From: Amycolatopsis acidiphila
Lineage (GTDB): Bacteria > Actinomycetota > Actinomycetes > Mycobacteriales > Pseudonocardiaceae
Direction of reading: 5' to 3'
Length of the DNA: 64,000 nt
Assembly (NCBI RefSeq): GCF_021391495.1
Contig: NZ_CP090063.1
Coordinates: forward strand, 3,410,001 to 3,474,000
Below are positions 62,263 to 64,000 of the stretch, piece by piece. The notes below the pieces were generated by a model that had not been told where the DNA came from, ran no database searches, and saw only the letters and a program-made list of their open reading frames with translations. The translations under genes and the position numbers were made by a program. The first letter of the stretch is position 1. The number at the start of each line of letters is the position of its first letter.

Positions 62263-63705
62263 TCAGCGCTGCGCGCGCCAGGTCTCGAACCGCTGCCGCC
62301 AGTCCGGATCGAGCGGGTACAGCCCGGCGACGGACTCCCCACGGCCCACCATCTCGGCGATGAAGGTCTCTTCCTGCTCCTGGGCCTCGGCGGCGGTCAG
62401 CACCTCCTCGACCAGACCGGGCGGGATCACCAGCGCGCCGTCGTCGTCGGCCACGATCACGTCGCCTGGCTGGATCGTGGCACCACCACAGCTGATCGTG
62501 GTGTCGGTCTCCCACGGCACGTGCCGCCTGCCGAGCACCGCGGGGTGCCGCCCGGCGCAGTACACCGGCAGGCCGAGTCCGGCGAGCGGGCCGGCGTCGC
62601 GCACGGCTCCGTCGGTGATGATGCCCGCGGCGCCCCGGACCTTCGCCCGCAGCGCGAGGATGTCGCCGACGGTGCCCGCGGTGGCGTCGCCGCGGGCCTC
62701 CATCACCAGCACGTCACCGGGGCCGACCGAGTCGACCGCGCGTTTCTGTGCGTTGAACCCGCCGCCGTGACCGGCGAAAAGATCCTTGCGGTACGGGACA
62801 TAGCGCAGCGTCCGGGCGGTTCCGGCGAGCCGGGTGCCGGGGACGAGCGGGGCGACACCGTCGATCGACACGTCGTCGTACCCGCGCCTGCGCAGCTGCA
62901 CCGACAGGGTCGCCACCGCGACGCGGCCGAGGCGTTCGCGCAGCTCGTCGGTGAGCACCGGAGCGGCAGGCGGCGTGCCCCACGCTTCGGCTCGCTGGGC
63001 GTCGTCCACCTCGGGCGGGTTACCCCAGTTCGCCAAGGCCGGTCCCGCCACGACTTCGGTCGTGAGCCGGCCGGAGGTGACGGTGTGCTCGTCGAGCGCG
63101 AAGACCTCCACCTCGATCCGCTGACCGGGCTCGGCGACCGAGGCGCCCGCCGGCGTACCCGTGAGCACGACGTCGCCGGGTTCCAGGGTCATCAGGCGCG
63201 AGAGGTCGGCCAGCATCAGCGCGAACGGGAACAGCATCCCCGCGCTGCTGTCGTCCTGCACGAGCACACCGTCGAGCCAGGTGCGCACCCCGATGCGGGC
63301 CGGGTCGAGCCGTTCGGCGGGGATCAGTTCCGGGCCCAGCGGCGTGTAGCCGTCACCGCCCTTGGAGCGCACGTTCGAGCCCTTGTCGGCGTAGCGCAGA
63401 TCGTGCAGCCCCAGGTCGTTGCCGGCGGTCACCCAGCCGACGTGTGACCAGGCGTCGCCGGGGGAGACCCGGCGTGCGGCCTTGCCGAGCACGAGTGCGA
63501 TCTCCCCTTCGAAGCCGAGCAGTTCGGTGGCCTCGGGGCGCTCCACGGTGCCCGGGCCGGTCACCGACGAGCTGGTCTTGAGGAAGTACGAGGGATGGCT
63601 CGAGATCCGTCCGCGCTGGGCCGCCCGCGAGGTGTAGCTCAGGTGGACCGCGATCACCTTGCCCGGACGGCTACCGAGGAGCCGGGTTACCGGGTCGACG
63701 CTCAC
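62263..63705 (-). CDS. Fusion of fumarylacetoacetate hydrolase-family and RraA-family domains
   Basis: A 480-residue bifunctional protein. Residues 1-230 are an FAH/HpaG-type domain: LGFEGEIALVLGKAARRV, WVTAGNDLGLHDLRYADKGS, VLTGTPAGASVAEPGQRIEVEV, with metal-binding acids of the decarboxylase/isomerase family. Residues 255-480 are a RraA domain: GDATAGTVGDILALRAKVRG, GIITDGAVRD and PGDVIVADDDGALVIPP, as in class II pyruvate aldolases (HMG/CHA aldolase). It starts at a GTG with GGAGG. First gene of the operon. It could carry out decarboxylation/isomerisation and aldol cleavage or a further decarboxylation in the lower pathway. Confidence 0.9.
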   Translation of the reverse strand: MSVDPVTRLLGSRPGKVIAVHLSYTSRAAQRGRISSHPSYFLKTSSSVTGPGTVERPEATELLGFEGEIALVLGKAARRVSPGDAWSHVGWVTAGNDLGLHDLRYADKGSNVRSKGGDGYTPLGPELIPAERLDPARIGVRTWLDGVLVQDDSSAGMLFPFALMLADLSRLMTLEPGDVVLTGTPAGASVAEPGQRIEVEVFALDEHTVTSGRLTTEVVAGPALANWGNPPEVDDAQRAEAWGTPPAAPVLTDELRERLGRVAVATLSVQLRRRGYDDVSIDGVAPLVPGTRLAGTARTLRYVPYRKDLFAGHGGGFNAQKRAVDSVGPGDVLVMEARGDATAGTVGDILALRAKVRGAAGIITDGAVRDAGPLAGLGLPVYCAGRHPAVLGRRHVPWETDTTISCGGATIQPGDVIVADDDGALVIPPGLVEEVLTAAEAQEQEETFIAEMVGRGESVAGLYPLDPDWRQRFETWRAQR

Positions 63706-63717
63706 TGCTGCCTCCTC

Positions 63718-63747
63718 TACGACATCCTCGACGATGTCGTATACGAT
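63718..63747. promoter_or_regulatory. GntR-type operators before the homoprotocatechuate operon
   Basis: Two overlapping palindromes: tacgacat/atgtcgta with an 8-bp spacer (63718-63741) and the compact tcgtatacga (63737-63746), whose gtatac core is typical of GntR/FadR/VanR sites. They end 13 bp upstream of the FAH-RraA GTG, overlapping the expected promoter. Confidence 0.65.
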
Positions 63748-63788
63748 TGCTGGCGATTTTGAAGCGCGTCGCGCCGCCGTGTCAAGGC

Positions 63789-64000
63789 TCAGCCCGCGGT
63801 GGCGGTTTCGGAGCTGTACCGGACGAACGCCTCCGCCCGCCGGGTGAGGCAGGTGCGGCGGGGCCAGCCCAGCACCACCGGCACGTCACGGTCGGGCAGC
63901 TCGGCGATCTCCTTGTGCACCACGCACAATCCCTCGTAGCTGCGGTCGTTCGGCGGCCGCTGCATGATGATCGCGTAGCCGAGGCCACGGCCGACGAGGG
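63789..64000 (-). CDS. LysR-family transcriptional regulator, C-terminal part (cut by window edge)
   Basis: Seventy residues ending at a TGA at 63789: LVGRGLGYAIIMQRPPNDRS, CVVHKEIAELPDRDVPVVLG and WPRRTCLTRRAEAFVRYSSE. This is the last strand-helix part of the LysR effector-binding domain. The DNA-binding N terminus lies beyond the window. It is parallel to the homoprotocatechuate operon, 84 bp upstream of it, and may add a second level of control. Confidence 0.75.
   Translation of the reverse strand, partial: LVGRGLGYAIIMQRPPNDRSYEGLCVVHKEIAELPDRDVPVVLGWPRRTCLTRRAEAFVRYSSETATAG

Overview
The window is about 70% G+C DNA from a high-GC actinobacterium. Many GTG starts, stop/start overlaps (GTGA, ATGA), a P450 with a 3Fe-4S ferredoxin, a mycofactocin-type short-chain dehydrogenase, TetR/IclR/GntR-controlled catabolic operons and SnoaL-tailed ECF sigma factors point to the Pseudonocardiaceae, most likely an Amycolatopsis-like organism. 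This placement is inference from gene style; no rRNA or housekeeping marker is present. No tRNA, rRNA, CRISPR array or intact transposase was seen.

Bases 1-31 kb are a catabolic region. The left edge cuts the large subunit of a molybdenum hydroxylase. Next come a hotdog thioesterase and a thiolase (minus strand), an LLM flavin oxidoreductase coupled to an acyl-CoA synthetase (plus), a two-domain CoA transferase broken by three frameshifts and coupled to a DUF7064-like protein (minus), a small HAD protein, and a quinone oxidoreductase with a TetR regulator. At 11.8-15.6 kb a ferredoxin-P450-aldehyde dehydrogenase-SDR operon looks like a complete route from C-H bond to carboxylic acid. Then follow a TetR gene, an SDR-phosphotransferase-acyl-CoA dehydrogenase operon with a divergent TetR regulator, an MFS transporter divergent from an IclR regulator, the K+ transporter Kup and a cupin protein.

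From 22.3 to 32.5 kb, and again at 37.6-39 kb, the sequence is largely gene debris: CHAT, CGNR, acyl-CoA ligase, NmrA, TetR, SDR, ECF-sigma, sugar isomerase, SWIM zinc-finger and acyl-CoA dehydrogenase-like remnants, most of them frameshifted or truncated. Intact LUD, NTF2-like, PPOX-type and lactonase genes are interspersed.

Between these debris zones (32.6-37.3 kb) sits the most interesting locus: a tightly packed three-gene operon encoding a TIR-domain protein, a 658-residue protein with four C-terminal membrane helices, and a 533-residue protein of no recognisable family. Its composition is visibly less GC-rich than its surroundings. A 741-residue HEAT-repeat-like protein whose N-terminal part resembles the tail of NACHT/STAND NTPases lies nearby. 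This looks like a defence or conflict island and is the best candidate here for an undescribed system.

From 41.5 kb to the right end genes are mostly intact: a secreted PL7 alginate lyase, an ECF sigma factor, furA-katG with a strong terminator, an amino-acid permease, a RraA-family remnant, a PaoABC-like molybdenum aldehyde oxidase operon with a divergent TetR regulator, an ECF sigma/hemerythrin pair, a tautomerase, a P450 lacking about 75 internal residues with its 2Fe-2S ferredoxin, and a homoprotocatechuate meta-cleavage operon (FAH-RraA fusion, DapA-like aldolase, HpaE, HpaD, GntR). A LysR gene runs off the right edge.
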